Source of the DNA: Candidatus Sulfotelmatobacter sp.
Lineage (GTDB): Bacteria; Acidobacteriota; Terriglobia; Terriglobales; Acidobacteriaceae
Direction of reading: 5' to 3'
Length of the DNA stretch: 64,000 nucleotides
NCBI GenBank assembly: GCA_036500765.1
Contig: DASYBM010000001.1
Coordinates: forward strand, 62,001 to 126,000
The number at the start of each line of letters is the position of its first letter. Position 1 is the first letter of the stretch. The notes below the pieces were generated by a model. That model was not told the DNA's origin and made no database searches. It saw only the letters and a list, made by a program, of their open reading frames with translations. A program made the position numbers and the translations under genes. This document shows, in pieces, positions 1 to 8,099 of this stretch.

Positions 1-63
1 TTTTGCATGCACGGGAAGCATAACTTCTGGGCGAGATTGTCCCGCGCCGGCGCAGGCAAAAAG

Positions 64-124
64 CAGGTTCCTCCACTTCGCCAGCCCTTCTCTTCGAGAA
101 GGTCTGGCTCCTGCCGGAATGACA
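64..124. repeat. Interspersed intergenic repeat, copy 1
   Basis: This GC-rich stretch downstream of the TonB receptor ends in CTGCCGGAATGACA. It contains a perfect 7-bp hairpin with arms at 86-92 and 96-102. Its start (AGGTTCCTCCACT) and its end resemble the block at 5833-5881, so I call both members of one dispersed family. No protein is encoded. The hairpin could help end transcription of the receptor gene, but it has no T-run. Confidence 0.5.
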
Positions 125-145
125 GATCTTCTAACGTAGCAGGGA

Positions 146-3100
146 CTAGAAGATGAGTTTCATCGCCAGTTGCACTTGTCTTGGGGGATAGGCGGCGTTG
201 GGTTTGGTGAAGTTTGTGGGAAGCGTGTAGTAGCCGGGGTAGGACGCGAGGGTTGGCGTCACCGAGCTTTGCACAAATGTAGTGGCGTTCGCGACCAGTC
301 CGTTGGAGGTGATGACTACCCGCTGGTTGTCGCGGTTGAAAAGGTTGAAGGATTCGGCGATCAGGTTGAGTTTGTAGCGCTCGTGCAGGCGCAGGGTGCG
401 GGTCAGACGGAGGTCGGCGGTGGCGTAGTCGGGCCCGGTGAAGCCGTTGCGGCTGTAGCCGGGGAGGCGGTCGTTGAGATCATTGCCATCCTGATTGGGA
501 TCGCCGGAGACGGTGGCGCTGAAGGGACGTCCGCTGCCGTAGTTGATGAGGCTGGAGATTTTCCAGTCGTTGAAGATGTGTCCGAGCATTTCGTTGCCGC
601 GATGGAAGGGGTGGGGTTCGGTGGAGAAGGCGACGACGAGGCGATCGCGCTGATCGGTAACGCTGGCCCCGCGCTCGGCGCTGGGATCGTAGGAATTTTG
701 AACGGTGGCGGGTTGTCCGGCGACGAGGGCATCCTGGCCGTCGTCGATGGCGTGGGCGTAGGTGAAGGACAGGCGAAGATAAGTTCCGCGGGCGACGCGG
801 CGATTGATGGAGAGTGTGGCCCCATTGTAATAGCTGGAGGCGGCGCTCTGGAATTCGTTGATGGCGCCGAGTTGGGCGATGGGGCGGCCGAGCGGGTTAA
901 TGCACGGTGGGAAGGGACAGGTGAGCGATTTCGTGAACTGCCAGGTGGCAAAAGAGTCGACGGTATAGTAGCTGCCCTGAAAGATGGAACCAGTGGAATC
1001 GAAAATGGGATAGGCCACGGGAGTGGGCTGCGGCAGGTTTACATCGAGGGCGCGAATGAGGTGTTCGCCGTGAACGGTGAGCACTGATACGGCGACGGTG
1101 GTGTGGTCGGCGACTTCTTTTTCGAGAGTGAGGTTGGCTTGCTGGACGCGCGGCGTAATGAAGTTGGGAGCGAAAGCTGAAACCTCATTCGTTACGGCAG
1201 AGGGATCGTTCGCTATTCCTCCAGTCAAGGCCGGAGGCAAAGCACAGTTCGCTGCGAAGAGCGGGCAACTCGCCAGCGGATTGGGATAGCTCGGGAAGAC
1301 CTGCTGATCGTAATAGTTCGTGTTGTTAAGGAAGACTTGCGAGTCGGTGATGCCGTTTTCCGTTTGAACGACGGAGTTGTAGATCTGGGGGATGCGGACG
1401 TAGAAGATGCCGAATCCGGCGCGCAGCACGAGCGGGCGCTTGTTGCCGAAGGAGTAGGCGAGCCCGGCGCGCGGGGCGAAGTTGTAGGGCTGGAAGGGAA
1501 CTTTGCCCGAGGGCGGGAATAGCGGGTTCGACAGAAGTCCGGCGGTCGAGAAGGTTTGCAGATCCCAGCGCACGCCGACGTTCACGGCCAGATGGTCGGT
1601 GACGCGAACCGTATCCTGGGCGAAGGCGGCGTATTCGTTGGTGTTGGGATTCGAAGTGGCGCTGCCGAAGTTTTGCAGATAGTAGTGCGGCACTTCGTGG
1701 GCGTAGGCGCGCAAGGGAGTGAGTTCGAGGCCAGCCTCCTGGGGCGCGAAGGTAAAAGGATTGACTTTGATTGGGTAGAAAAGATATTCGCCGCTTTGCT
1801 GGCTGGGGAAGAAGTCGTAGATCCAGGTGAGCAGCCCGTCGCCGCCAAACTTCAGCGAATGGCGCGAACCTTCGTGGCTGACGGTTTCGGCAAGGTGCAG
1901 TCGATGTTCGCGGGTCTGGCGGGGAAGAAGATTGGAGCGGCCCATCCCGTCAAGGATGGTTGGAATCTTGACGAGTACGTCGCTTGTGTTGGTGAAAGAC
2001 TGTTGATTATCGCGGGAGAATTGGGCGCGGAGATGGCTGATCCAGCGCGGCGTGAAACTGGAAGTCAGGGAAAGCGATGCGGTCTCGGCGGCGACGGTCT
2101 CTTGGCCGTTGTTGCTGATGGAATCGTAGGTAACGGGGCTGGAGGGATCGAGGAATACGTTGTTCGCTCCCCAATACCTGGTGGTGTTCAAGCGCAGCGT
2201 CAGTTGCTGACGCGGGTTGAGATTGAGATCGAGCTTGATATAACTCGTGTTGCCGATTTGGGCCGCGGGATATTCTCCGGCGAGCGAGGTCAGTTGCGCG
2301 GCGGAGGCGAAGACCAGGGCCTGGTCGGTGGATTCGTAGTCGCCCGGCGTGAACGGTCCGGTGCCGGGCTGCGGGATGACTTGCGAACTGCCGTTGAGGA
2401 ATTCGACGACGTTGGGCGAGTGGATGAGGTGCTGATCGAATCCTGCGAAGAAGAAAATCTTGTTGCGCTTGAGCGGACCGCCGACGGTGCCTCCGAACTG
2501 CTGCTGGCGGTTGTGCGGCTTGAAGGCGAGCAAAGGATCGGCCGCGCCGAAGGAACTGTCGCGGAGATAATAGAAAGACGTGCCGTGCAGGTGATTGGAG
2601 CCGGACTTGGTGACGACATTTATGACCGCGCCGCCGGAACGGCCCTGCTCAGCGCCGTAGGAATTGGTGGAGACGCGGAACTCCTGCACGACTTCGGTGG
2701 AGAACTGGTAGGGCGCGCGATAGCGTCCGCGCGCCTGCGCGAAAAAGGCGTTGTTGTAGTCGCCTCCGTCGACCAGAGTTGTGTTCTGGAATCCGCGGAT
2801 GCCGCCGAAGGCGAGATCGCCATTGGTGGAAGAAGTCAGGCTGCGGGGATCTTGCGTGACGCCGGGGGAGAATAATGCGAGATCGGAGAAGCGGCGGCCG
2901 TTGAGCGGGACGTCATTGAGGGCGCGTTCATCGAGCAGCGTAGACACGGCGCTGGGCTGGGTTTCGACCAGAGCGGGTGCGCCGGAGACGGTGATTTTTT
3001 CCTGTGCTCCGGCGATGGTCAGGTGAAATTCAAGAACGGCTGCGGCGCCGACATCGACATGCAACTGCGGCGTTACTTGCGGTGACATGCCTTGCGCAAC

Positions 3101-3346
3101 CACGCGGGCGGAGTAATCGCCTGGAGGCAGCAGGTCGAGAGCGAATGCGCCTTCGGCGTTGGTGGTCGCGGTGTAGCGTGCGCCGGTCGCCGCGCTGACG
3201 ACGACAATGGACGCCTGCGCGATGTGCGCGCCGGAGGAATCGACGACGGTGCCGCGGATGGCTCCGGTGGCGGAGTCCTGGGCGCAGGCGGAGATTGCCA
3301 CAAACAGAAAGATTAGTGCCGGAGAAACAATCCGCGTCCAGGACAT
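146..3346 (-). CDS. Oar-like TonB-dependent receptor with carboxypeptidase-regulatory N-domain
   Basis: Outer-membrane beta-barrel receptor of about 1066 residues. The start at 3346 is chosen because it gives a clean signal peptide (MSWTRIVSPALIFLFVAISA, then CAQ) behind an AGAGG ribosome site; a longer upstream frame to 3460 has no such features. After the signal comes a carboxypeptidase-regulatory-like fold (about residues 27-110, GAIRGTVVDSSG start and a PPGDYSARV end). Next are a plug region (VPLNGRRFSDL; GGAVINVVTKSGSN) and a long barrel ending in phenylalanine, as outer-membrane proteins do. Acidobacteria carry many such paralogues, thought to import glycans or peptides; the ligand cannot be read here. 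No TonB or SusD partner is adjacent. Confidence 0.9.
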   Translation of the reverse strand: MSWTRIVSPALIFLFVAISACAQDSATGAIRGTVVDSSGAHIAQASIVVVSAATGARYTATTNAEGAFALDLLPPGDYSARVVAQGMSPQVTPQLHVDVGAAAVLEFHLTIAGAQEKITVSGAPALVETQPSAVSTLLDERALNDVPLNGRRFSDLALFSPGVTQDPRSLTSSTNGDLAFGGIRGFQNTTLVDGGDYNNAFFAQARGRYRAPYQFSTEVVQEFRVSTNSYGAEQGRSGGAVINVVTKSGSNHLHGTSFYYLRDSSFGAADPLLAFKPHNRQQQFGGTVGGPLKRNKIFFFAGFDQHLIHSPNVVEFLNGSSQVIPQPGTGPFTPGDYESTDQALVFASAAQLTSLAGEYPAAQIGNTSYIKLDLNLNPRQQLTLRLNTTRYWGANNVFLDPSSPVTYDSISNNGQETVAAETASLSLTSSFTPRWISHLRAQFSRDNQQSFTNTSDVLVKIPTILDGMGRSNLLPRQTREHRLHLAETVSHEGSRHSLKFGGDGLLTWIYDFFPSQQSGEYLFYPIKVNPFTFAPQEAGLELTPLRAYAHEVPHYYLQNFGSATSNPNTNEYAAFAQDTVRVTDHLAVNVGVRWDLQTFSTAGLLSNPLFPPSGKVPFQPYNFAPRAGLAYSFGNKRPLVLRAGFGIFYVRIPQIYNSVVQTENGITDSQVFLNNTNYYDQQVFPSYPNPLASCPLFAANCALPPALTGGIANDPSAVTNEVSAFAPNFITPRVQQANLTLEKEVADHTTVAVSVLTVHGEHLIRALDVNLPQPTPVAYPIFDSTGSIFQGSYYTVDSFATWQFTKSLTCPFPPCINPLGRPIAQLGAINEFQSAASSYYNGATLSINRRVARGTYLRLSFTYAHAIDDGQDALVAGQPATVQNSYDPSAERGASVTDQRDRLVVAFSTEPHPFHRGNEMLGHIFNDWKISSLINYGSGRPFSATVSGDPNQDGNDLNDRLPGYSRNGFTGPDYATADLRLTRTLRLHERYKLNLIAESFNLFNRDNQRVVITSNGLVANATTFVQSSVTPTLASYPGYYTLPTNFTKPNAAYPPRQVQLAMKLIF

Positions 3347-3815
3347 GAGTTCGCCTCTGCGTGCGAGTAAAGCTCGGAGAGGCGATCCGACTGGCGTTAA
3401 CCGGACGCGAGGCGGAAAAGGCCGCGGAAAGGGCTTCCGGATGTCACCTAGGAATGCCACCCGGAAACCATTCTCCGCGGAATTGGAGAAACCTAGGTCT
3501 GTATAGCACGGGGAATGCGAAAACGGTGCGATCGGCGGCAGACTTTTTTAAGATCGGTTCCGGAATGGGAAATAATGGCTTCTTCAACGTCGAGGAGGCG
3601 GAGCACGCATAGGATTTCGTAGTGGATCAGTTTGGTTTCTTAAAACGTCTCGTCATCCCGAGCGGAGCCGTTCTTCAGGCGCAGAGAGGGATCTCCCGCT
3701 GCTCCGGCCTGCCGCGAAAGCCACACCGCACCACTGCCGAGCGGCTGCAAGACTTACGTCAGACTGAGCTCTCGTGGTATTTTCAAGTTCCTTAGGAAAC
3801 AGCGTCTATCGAATC
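3347..3815. other. Intergenic region between divergent receptor and carbonic anhydrase genes
   Basis: 469 bp without a convincing gene. It must hold the promoters of both divergent genes. The only structure I can support is the dispersed repeat at 3652-3700. Short open frames here look like chance products of GC-rich DNA. Confidence 0.6.
3652..3700 (-). repeat. Interspersed intergenic repeat, second sequence class, copy 1
   Basis: Read on the minus strand this block runs AGCGGGAGATCC ... GCCTGAAGAACGGCTCCG ... GGATGAC. The same order of words occurs on the plus strand at 29995-30043, with about 45 of 49 positions alike by eye. Both copies are intergenic. The shared GGATGAC end also resembles the GGAATGAC ends of the blocks at 64-124 and 5833-5881. 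Confidence 0.65.
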
Positions 3816-4331
3816 ATGATCCGCTCTTATAAAGGTGTGCAGCCGACAATTCCGGCCTCCTGTTACGTCGATGACTCGGCGCAGATTATTGGCGACGTTG
3901 TACTCGGCGAGCACGCCTCGGTATGGATGAATGCGGTGCTGCGCGGGGATGTGCACGAGATCCGCATTGGGGCATACACCAACGTTCAGGACAACAGCGT
4001 GCTGCATGGAATGAAGCAGCAGTGGGGCGTTTATCTGGGCGAGTACGTGACCGTCGGGCATTCGGTGACACTGCATGGGTGTGTGATTGAGGATCGCTGC
4101 CTGATCGGCATGGGGTCGATTATTCTGAATGGAGCGCGAATTGGCGCCGGATCGATCATCGCGGCGGGGACGTTGATTCCCGAGAAGACGGTGGTCGAGC
4201 CGGGATCGCTGTGGATGGGATCTCCGGGAAAGTTCCGGCGGAAGCTGGAGGCCGCCGATCAGGAAACGATCATGCGCTATGCGCGGAATTATCTTGGGTA
4301 TAAGGACGAGTATTTGAAGGAAGGTCGTTAG
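3816..4331 (+). CDS. Gamma-class carbonic anhydrase-like hexapeptide-repeat protein
   Basis: 171-residue left-handed beta-helix protein of the YrdA/CaiE/PaaY type. The hexapeptide pattern runs through IIGDVVLGEHASVWMNAVLRGD and the middle of the protein. The expected zinc-ligand histidines can be seen in DNSVLHG, TVGHS and TLHG. I start at ATG 3816 (MIRSYKG), where family homology begins; the frame continues 14 codons upstream without support. The C-terminus (RNYLGYKDEYL) is typical. The final codon and stop lie inside a 7-bp tandem repeat. hisS follows after 66 bp and may be co-transcribed. Catalysis of CO2 hydration is plausible but unproven for this subgroup. Confidence 0.85.
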   Translation: MIRSYKGVQPTIPASCYVDDSAQIIGDVVLGEHASVWMNAVLRGDVHEIRIGAYTNVQDNSVLHGMKQQWGVYLGEYVTVGHSVTLHGCVIEDRCLIGMGSIILNGARIGAGSIIAAGTLIPEKTVVEPGSLWMGSPGKFRRKLEAADQETIMRYARNYLGYKDEYLKEGR

Positions 4332-4380
4332 TCGTTGGTCGTTAGTCGTTGGTCGTCAGTCGTCGGCCGTCGGCCGTCGG
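4324..4380 (+). repeat. Heptanucleotide tandem repeat between carbonic anhydrase and hisS
   Basis: Eight consecutive 7-bp units occupy 4324-4379: GTCGTTA, GTCGTTG, GTCGTTA, GTCGTTG, GTCGTCA, GTCGTCG, GCCGTCG, GCCGTCG. The first unit and the next base contain the TAG stop of the carbonic anhydrase gene. The tract ends 18 bp before the hisS start. It shares the period, though not the exact word, of the repeats at 12036, 15981, 17260 and 18113. Confidence 0.85.
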
Positions 4381-4397
4381 GTCCGGGAATGGATTAA

Positions 4398-5672
4398 ATG
4401 ATCAAAGCGGTTCGAGGGACTCGGGATTTGCTGCCGCCGGAGACGGCGCTCTGGAATTTTGTGGAGGCGGCGGTGCGGGATGTATTTCGCGCCTACAACT
4501 TCCAGGAAATTCGCACGCCGATTTTCGAGGCGACAGAGTTGTTCGCGCGCGGGGTGGGGGAAGAGACCGATATTGTTTCGAAGGAAATGTTCACCTGGGA
4601 GGATCGCGCGCGGGCGGCGAGCGAAAAGGGCCAATCTTTGACCTTGCGCCCCGAGAATACCGCTGGCGTCGTTCGGGCATACATCGAGCACAAGCTTTGG
4701 GATCGCGGGCTCAACAAGCTCTATTACATCGGTCCGCAGTTTCGGCGGGAGCGGCCGCAGAAGGGGCGGTATCGGCAGTTTTATCAGATTGGGGCGGAGG
4801 TGATTGGGCCGGCTTCGGCGGGGAGCGAGTCTCCGGCGCGGGATGCGGAAGTGCTGGAAATGCTGGCCACGTTGCTCGACCGACTGGGAATCACGAATTG
4901 GAATCTCGAGTTGAACTCCGTCGGAACGCCGGAGGATCGCGCGAAATTTAATGAGGCGCTGCGGGCGGCGCTGGCTCCGGTGAAAGACCGGATGTGCGCG
5001 GATTGCCAGCGGCGGGCGGTGACCAATCCGCTGCGCGTGTTTGACTGCAAGGTGCCGGAGGATCAGCCGATCATCGAGACGCTGCCGCGTATCAGTCAGT
5101 TTCTCGGCGAAGATTCGCGCAAGCACTTCGAGGCCGTGCAGGAAATTCTGAAGGCGGTTGGGGTCGAGTTTCATATAAACGACCGGTTGGTGCGCGGGCT
5201 CGACTACTACACGCGCACGGCATTCGAGTTCACACACGGAGCGCTGGGGGCGCAGAATGCGATCCTCGGCGGCGGACGTTACGACGGGCTGTCAGAGGCG
5301 CTGGGCGGGCCGGCGGCTCCTGGGATTGGGTTTGCGATTGGCGAAGACCGGCTGGTGATGTCGTTGAAGGAAACGGCTGAGGGTGTGCTCCGCAAGCCGG
5401 ATGTTTACGTGGCCGCAATGGCTGGCATGAACGGCGAGGCAGCGCGACTGGCGCGGGAGTTGCGGCGGCATGATCTGGTCGTCGAGTTGGGAGATGACTC
5501 ATTTCGCCTAAAGAAATCGTTCGAGGCTGCGACTAAAGCAGGGGCGAAGTACATTCTGATTGTGGGTGAGAATGAAGTGAAGGCCGACGCCTTTGCGCTG
5601 AAGAATCTGGCTACCGGGGAGCAGGTGCAGGTAGCGCGCGGGGAGTTGGCGCGGAACATTCGAGGGGCGTAG
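4398..5672 (+). CDS. hisS: Histidyl-tRNA synthetase
   Basis: Class II aminoacyl-tRNA synthetase of 424 residues that charges tRNA-His in the cytoplasm. The signatures in order are GTRDLLPPE near the N-terminus, RPENTAGVVRAYIEH, the motif 2 region FRRERPQKGRYRQFYQIG, the histidine-binding LVRGLDYYTRTAFEF, motif 3 GGGRYDGL and a GIGFAIGEDR segment. An anticodon-binding domain takes up the last 95 residues or so. The length is normal for the bacterial enzyme. The start ATG 4398 follows GGGAATGGATTAA, a weak ribosome site just after the heptamer tract. Confidence 0.97.
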   Translation: MIKAVRGTRDLLPPETALWNFVEAAVRDVFRAYNFQEIRTPIFEATELFARGVGEETDIVSKEMFTWEDRARAASEKGQSLTLRPENTAGVVRAYIEHKLWDRGLNKLYYIGPQFRRERPQKGRYRQFYQIGAEVIGPASAGSESPARDAEVLEMLATLLDRLGITNWNLELNSVGTPEDRAKFNEALRAALAPVKDRMCADCQRRAVTNPLRVFDCKVPEDQPIIETLPRISQFLGEDSRKHFEAVQEILKAVGVEFHINDRLVRGLDYYTRTAFEFTHGALGAQNAILGGGRYDGLSEALGGPAAPGIGFAIGEDRLVMSLKETAEGVLRKPDVYVAAMAGMNGEAARLARELRRHDLVVELGDDSFRLKKSFEAATKAGAKYILIVGENEVKADAFALKNLATGEQVQVARGELARNIRGA

Positions 5673-5832
5673 TAGTTACTGAATGCTGATTATTGATTTG
5701 AGAACAGGGCGGCTTCGGCGAAGAACTTACGGTTTGAGTACCTCTGCGGACGAAGGCCGTCTATTAAGGCGTGGCGCTGAAGCGCTGACGGCAGCCTGAA
5801 GCGGTTTGCGGCGCGGCGCGTGGGGAGAAAAC

Positions 5833-5881
5833 AGCAGGTCCCTCCACTACGCTCGCTTCGCTCAGTTCCGGTCGGTATGAC
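5833..5881. repeat. Interspersed intergenic repeat, copy 2
   Basis: GCAGGTCCCTCCACTACGCT, then a run ending in TTCCGGTCGGTATGACA. It resembles 64-124 in its first 15 and last 15 bases, but lacks the internal hairpin. It lies in the 244-bp gap between hisS and the DUF4440 gene, where I see no gene. Confidence 0.5.
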
Positions 5882-5916
5882 AAGTCTGTTATTGATTCTT
5901 TCAAGGGAGACTCTGG

Positions 5917-6393
5917 ATGAAATGCCGGTTGGTTGTCTTCATCTGTTTGTTTTGTTGTGCTTTTGGTTTTGCGGGAACCGAGCAGACGAATGCGCCGGCG
6001 AAAGAACTCACTCCGCTGGAGCAGACGCTGATGGCGGCTGAGAAAAGTTTCGTCGAGGCGGCGAAGAAGGGCGACGTCGCTTACTTCAAGCGGACTCTGA
6101 CCGACGACTTCTCTTTCGTCGAGTTCGACGGGCAGTTGTATGACCGGCAGGATATGCTCGACCAGTTCGGTGAAGGCGGCGGCGTCGATATTCTGCCATA
6201 CGAAATGAAAGTCATCACGGCGGGCGATGGCGTTGCAATTGTGACTTACAACGTCGTGCTGCGCGTTCCGGCAGTGGAGGATCAGGGGCCTCCGCCGCGC
6301 TATCAGCATTTCAGCACGGTTTGGGTCAAGCAAGGGGACGCGTGGAAGATGAAGTTTCAACAGATGACGGCGTCGCATTGGGGAGACTGGTAG
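5917..6393 (+). CDS. Secreted DUF4440/SnoaL-like (NTF2 fold) protein
   Basis: 158 residues. ATG 5917 has a good GGGAG ribosome site 8 bp upstream. The N-terminus is a signal peptide (MKCRLVVFICLFCCAFGFAG). The rest matches the NTF2-like DUF4440 pattern: a helix with SFVEAAKKGDVAYFKRTLTDDFSFVEFDG, a GVAIVTYNVVLRV strand, and the ending STVWVKQGDAWKMKFQQMT. Such proteins are small binding scaffolds or enzymes of unknown substrate. It precedes two DUF1579 genes in the same direction and may belong with them. Confidence 0.8.
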   Translation: MKCRLVVFICLFCCAFGFAGTEQTNAPAKELTPLEQTLMAAEKSFVEAAKKGDVAYFKRTLTDDFSFVEFDGQLYDRQDMLDQFGEGGGVDILPYEMKVITAGDGVAIVTYNVVLRVPAVEDQGPPPRYQHFSTVWVKQGDAWKMKFQQMTASHWGDW

Positions 6394-6461
6394 GGTAAAG
6401 CGGGCGTCGGGCGTCAGGCAGCCCCAGTGCAGTGAAGATTGGCATTTTTCGGAGGTATCTT

Positions 6462-6989
6462 ATGAAGCGACATGGAACGATTCTTGCGATCTGGCTGGTG
6501 TTAGGAGCGGCGGCGGCGGTGGCGCAAATGCCGAAGCCCGGTGCGGAACTTAAGAAGCTGGATACGTTTGCCGGCTCGTGGACGCTCGAGGGCGACCTGA
6601 AGCCGAGCGAGATGGGTCCGGGCGGCAAGATGACCGAAACCCAGACGTGTCAGTGGATGGAAGGCGAGTTCTTTCTCGTATGTCACAGCGACTTTAAGAG
6701 CGGCATGGGGAACGGAACTGGAATCTCGGTGATGGGGTATTCCAATGACGACAAGATTTATACCTACCGCGAGTTCAACAGTTGGGGAGAATTCGACGAC
6801 TCCAAAGGCACCGTGGACGGCGATACGTGGACCTGGACCAGCGATGAAAAGATGGATGGAAAGGCCATGAAGGGACGATTCACCATGAAGCTTACATCGT
6901 CGACCTCATATACTTTCACATTCGAAATGTCTCCGGATGGAAGTAAATGGACGACCGTAATGGACGGCAAGGCGGCCAAGGGAAAATAG
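6462..6989 (+). CDS. Secreted DUF1579-family protein, copy 1
   Basis: 175 residues starting at ATG 6462 behind a strong GGAGG site; an in-frame upstream ATG at 6432 has none. A signal peptide (MKRHGTILAIWLVLGAAAAVAQ) is followed by the DUF1579 pattern AELKKLDTFAGSWTLEG ... FFLVCHSDF ... VMGYSNDDKIYTYREFNSWG ... GDTWTWTSD. The function of the family is unknown; it is abundant in Acidobacteria. The next gene is a diverged tandem paralogue with the same core words. Confidence 0.85.
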   Translation: MKRHGTILAIWLVLGAAAAVAQMPKPGAELKKLDTFAGSWTLEGDLKPSEMGPGGKMTETQTCQWMEGEFFLVCHSDFKSGMGNGTGISVMGYSNDDKIYTYREFNSWGEFDDSKGTVDGDTWTWTSDEKMDGKAMKGRFTMKLTSSTSYTFTFEMSPDGSKWTTVMDGKAAKGK

Positions 6990-7099
6990 TCACAGGCGAG
7001 TGACAATTGTCATGAGCATCGGCTGACGAATCGCACTGGGCAGGGCAGATTCGGCTGATTAGTATCCGGTTGTTGGATTCTCAACCGAGGGGTGCATCG

Positions 7100-7648
7100 A
7101 TGAGTCTTATACAGCGGGTTCGTAAGGCGATCTTGGTTTCAAGTCTAATTCTGGTCGCGGTTTCTGCCTGGGCGCAGATGGGCGGCGCGCCGGGTGCGGA
7201 AGTGAAGAAACTCGATTATTTCGTAGGCACATGGAACGCAGAGGGGGCGATCGCGCAAGGACCGTGGGGAGCAGGAGGAAAATTCACATCAACCGGCACG
7301 ACAGAGTGGATGCCCGGGGGATTCTTCCTGGTGCGACACTCGGACGTTACGATGCCCTCCGAGTTGGGCGGGGCCGGTAAGGAAACGGCCATCGTAGGCT
7401 ACGACAGCGACCAGAATGTGTATACCAATGACACATTCAACAGCCAGGGCCGGCACACAGTGTCGAAGGGAACGGTCAGCGGCGATACCTGGACGTGGAC
7501 GAGTACGGCGAACTATGGGGGGCAGGACATCAAGCACAAGATGACGATCAAGACGTTGTCACCGACGAGTTACACCTTGAAGGTGGAGATATCAATCGAT
7601 GGCACAAATTGGATTACTTTCATGGACGTGAAAGCGACGAAGAAGTAG
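7100..7648 (+). CDS. Secreted DUF1579-family protein, copy 2
   Basis: 182 residues. The start is set at ATG 7100, after GAGGGGTGCATCG; a frame-open codon at 7070 lacks a ribosome site. It has a signal peptide (SSLILVAVSAWAQ) and the same landmarks as the preceding gene: AEVKKLDYFVGTWNAEG, FFLVRHSDV, IVGYDSDQNVYTNDTFNSQG, GDTWTWTS. The pair is a tandem duplication with heavy divergence outside these words. A terminator follows directly. Confidence 0.85.
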   Translation: MSLIQRVRKAILVSSLILVAVSAWAQMGGAPGAEVKKLDYFVGTWNAEGAIAQGPWGAGGKFTSTGTTEWMPGGFFLVRHSDVTMPSELGGAGKETAIVGYDSDQNVYTNDTFNSQGRHTVSKGTVSGDTWTWTSTANYGGQDIKHKMTIKTLSPTSYTLKVEISIDGTNWITFMDVKATKK

Positions 7649-7673
7649 CCGGGGTTATGTTCGGAGAAGTGAA

Positions 7674-7703
7674 GGCTTCAGCCTTTGGGCTGGAGCTTTT
7701 TTA
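7674..7703 (+). terminator. Rho-independent terminator after the DUF1579 pair
   Basis: The stem GCTTCAGCC (7675-7683) pairs with GGCTGGAGC (7688-7696) across a TTTG loop, with one G-T pair, and is followed by six T residues. Confidence 0.8.
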
Positions 7704-7745
7704 ATTTTCAGGTAGAACTTGCGGCGGTTCGTTTGGTGCGAGGGT

Positions 7746-7798
7746 GTGCGGGCGGGGCGCCCGCACGACAGCCGCCGGGACGGCGGCGCTACTTTTTT
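7746..7798. repeat. Double GC-rich hairpin, possible second terminator or REP-like element
   Basis: A perfect 9-bp stem (GTGCGGGCG 7746-7754 and CGCCCGCAC 7758-7766, loop GGG) is followed by GCCGCC/GGCGGC arms at 7771-7776 and 7782-7787, then six T at 7793-7798. It lies between convergent genes, so it may act as a terminator for the plus strand, or it may be a REP-like repeat. Confidence 0.55.
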
Positions 7799-7815
7799 CG
7801 GCACGCGCCGAGTCC

Positions 7816-8049
7816 CTAGTTCATGTCGCCGAGGGAGCAGGCGCCGGGCCCGCGGGGGTCGCCGCACGATCCGCACGCTCCGGTCGGGGACGGTACTGAC
7901 GAAGAACTCTTCGCCGAGACCGCGAAGACCGAGAGCTGCGGCTCCAGTTTGGTGGCATGGCACTTCGGGCACTCGGCTTTTTGTTTACCGTAAACCAAGG
8001 CCTCGAACTGATGCTGGCATTCTTTGCAGACGTACTCGAAGATGGGCAT
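7816..8049 (-). CDS. FmdB-family zinc-ribbon protein
   Basis: 77 residues. The N-terminus MPIFEYVCKECQHQFEALV and the second knuckle AECPKCHATKLEPQLSVF are the standard FmdB/putative regulatory zinc ribbon (two CxxC pairs). The C-terminal tail CGSCGDPRGPGACS adds further cysteines, as in many acidobacterial members. The role is unknown; a regulatory or metal-binding function has been suggested for the family. It is divergent from the hydrolase gene that begins about 50 bp away. Confidence 0.85.
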   Translation of the reverse strand: MPIFEYVCKECQHQFEALVYGKQKAECPKCHATKLEPQLSVFAVSAKSSSSVPSPTGACGSCGDPRGPGACSLGDMN

Positions 8050-8099
8050 GGACAGCTCCAGATCACTCCATAAAAATCATCCTCTATTAGAATCAATTT

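Noticed and set aside
1-20. Possible repeat TTGCATGCACGGGAAGC shared with 58490
   Set aside because: Similarity of about 16 bases to TTGCATGCATGGGAATCC, but flanks do not match; chance cannot be excluded.
170-1087. Long plus-strand open frames opposite the TonB receptor
   Set aside because: Gly/Val/Glu-rich translations without domain words; they are the GC-rich antisense shadow of a clear receptor gene.
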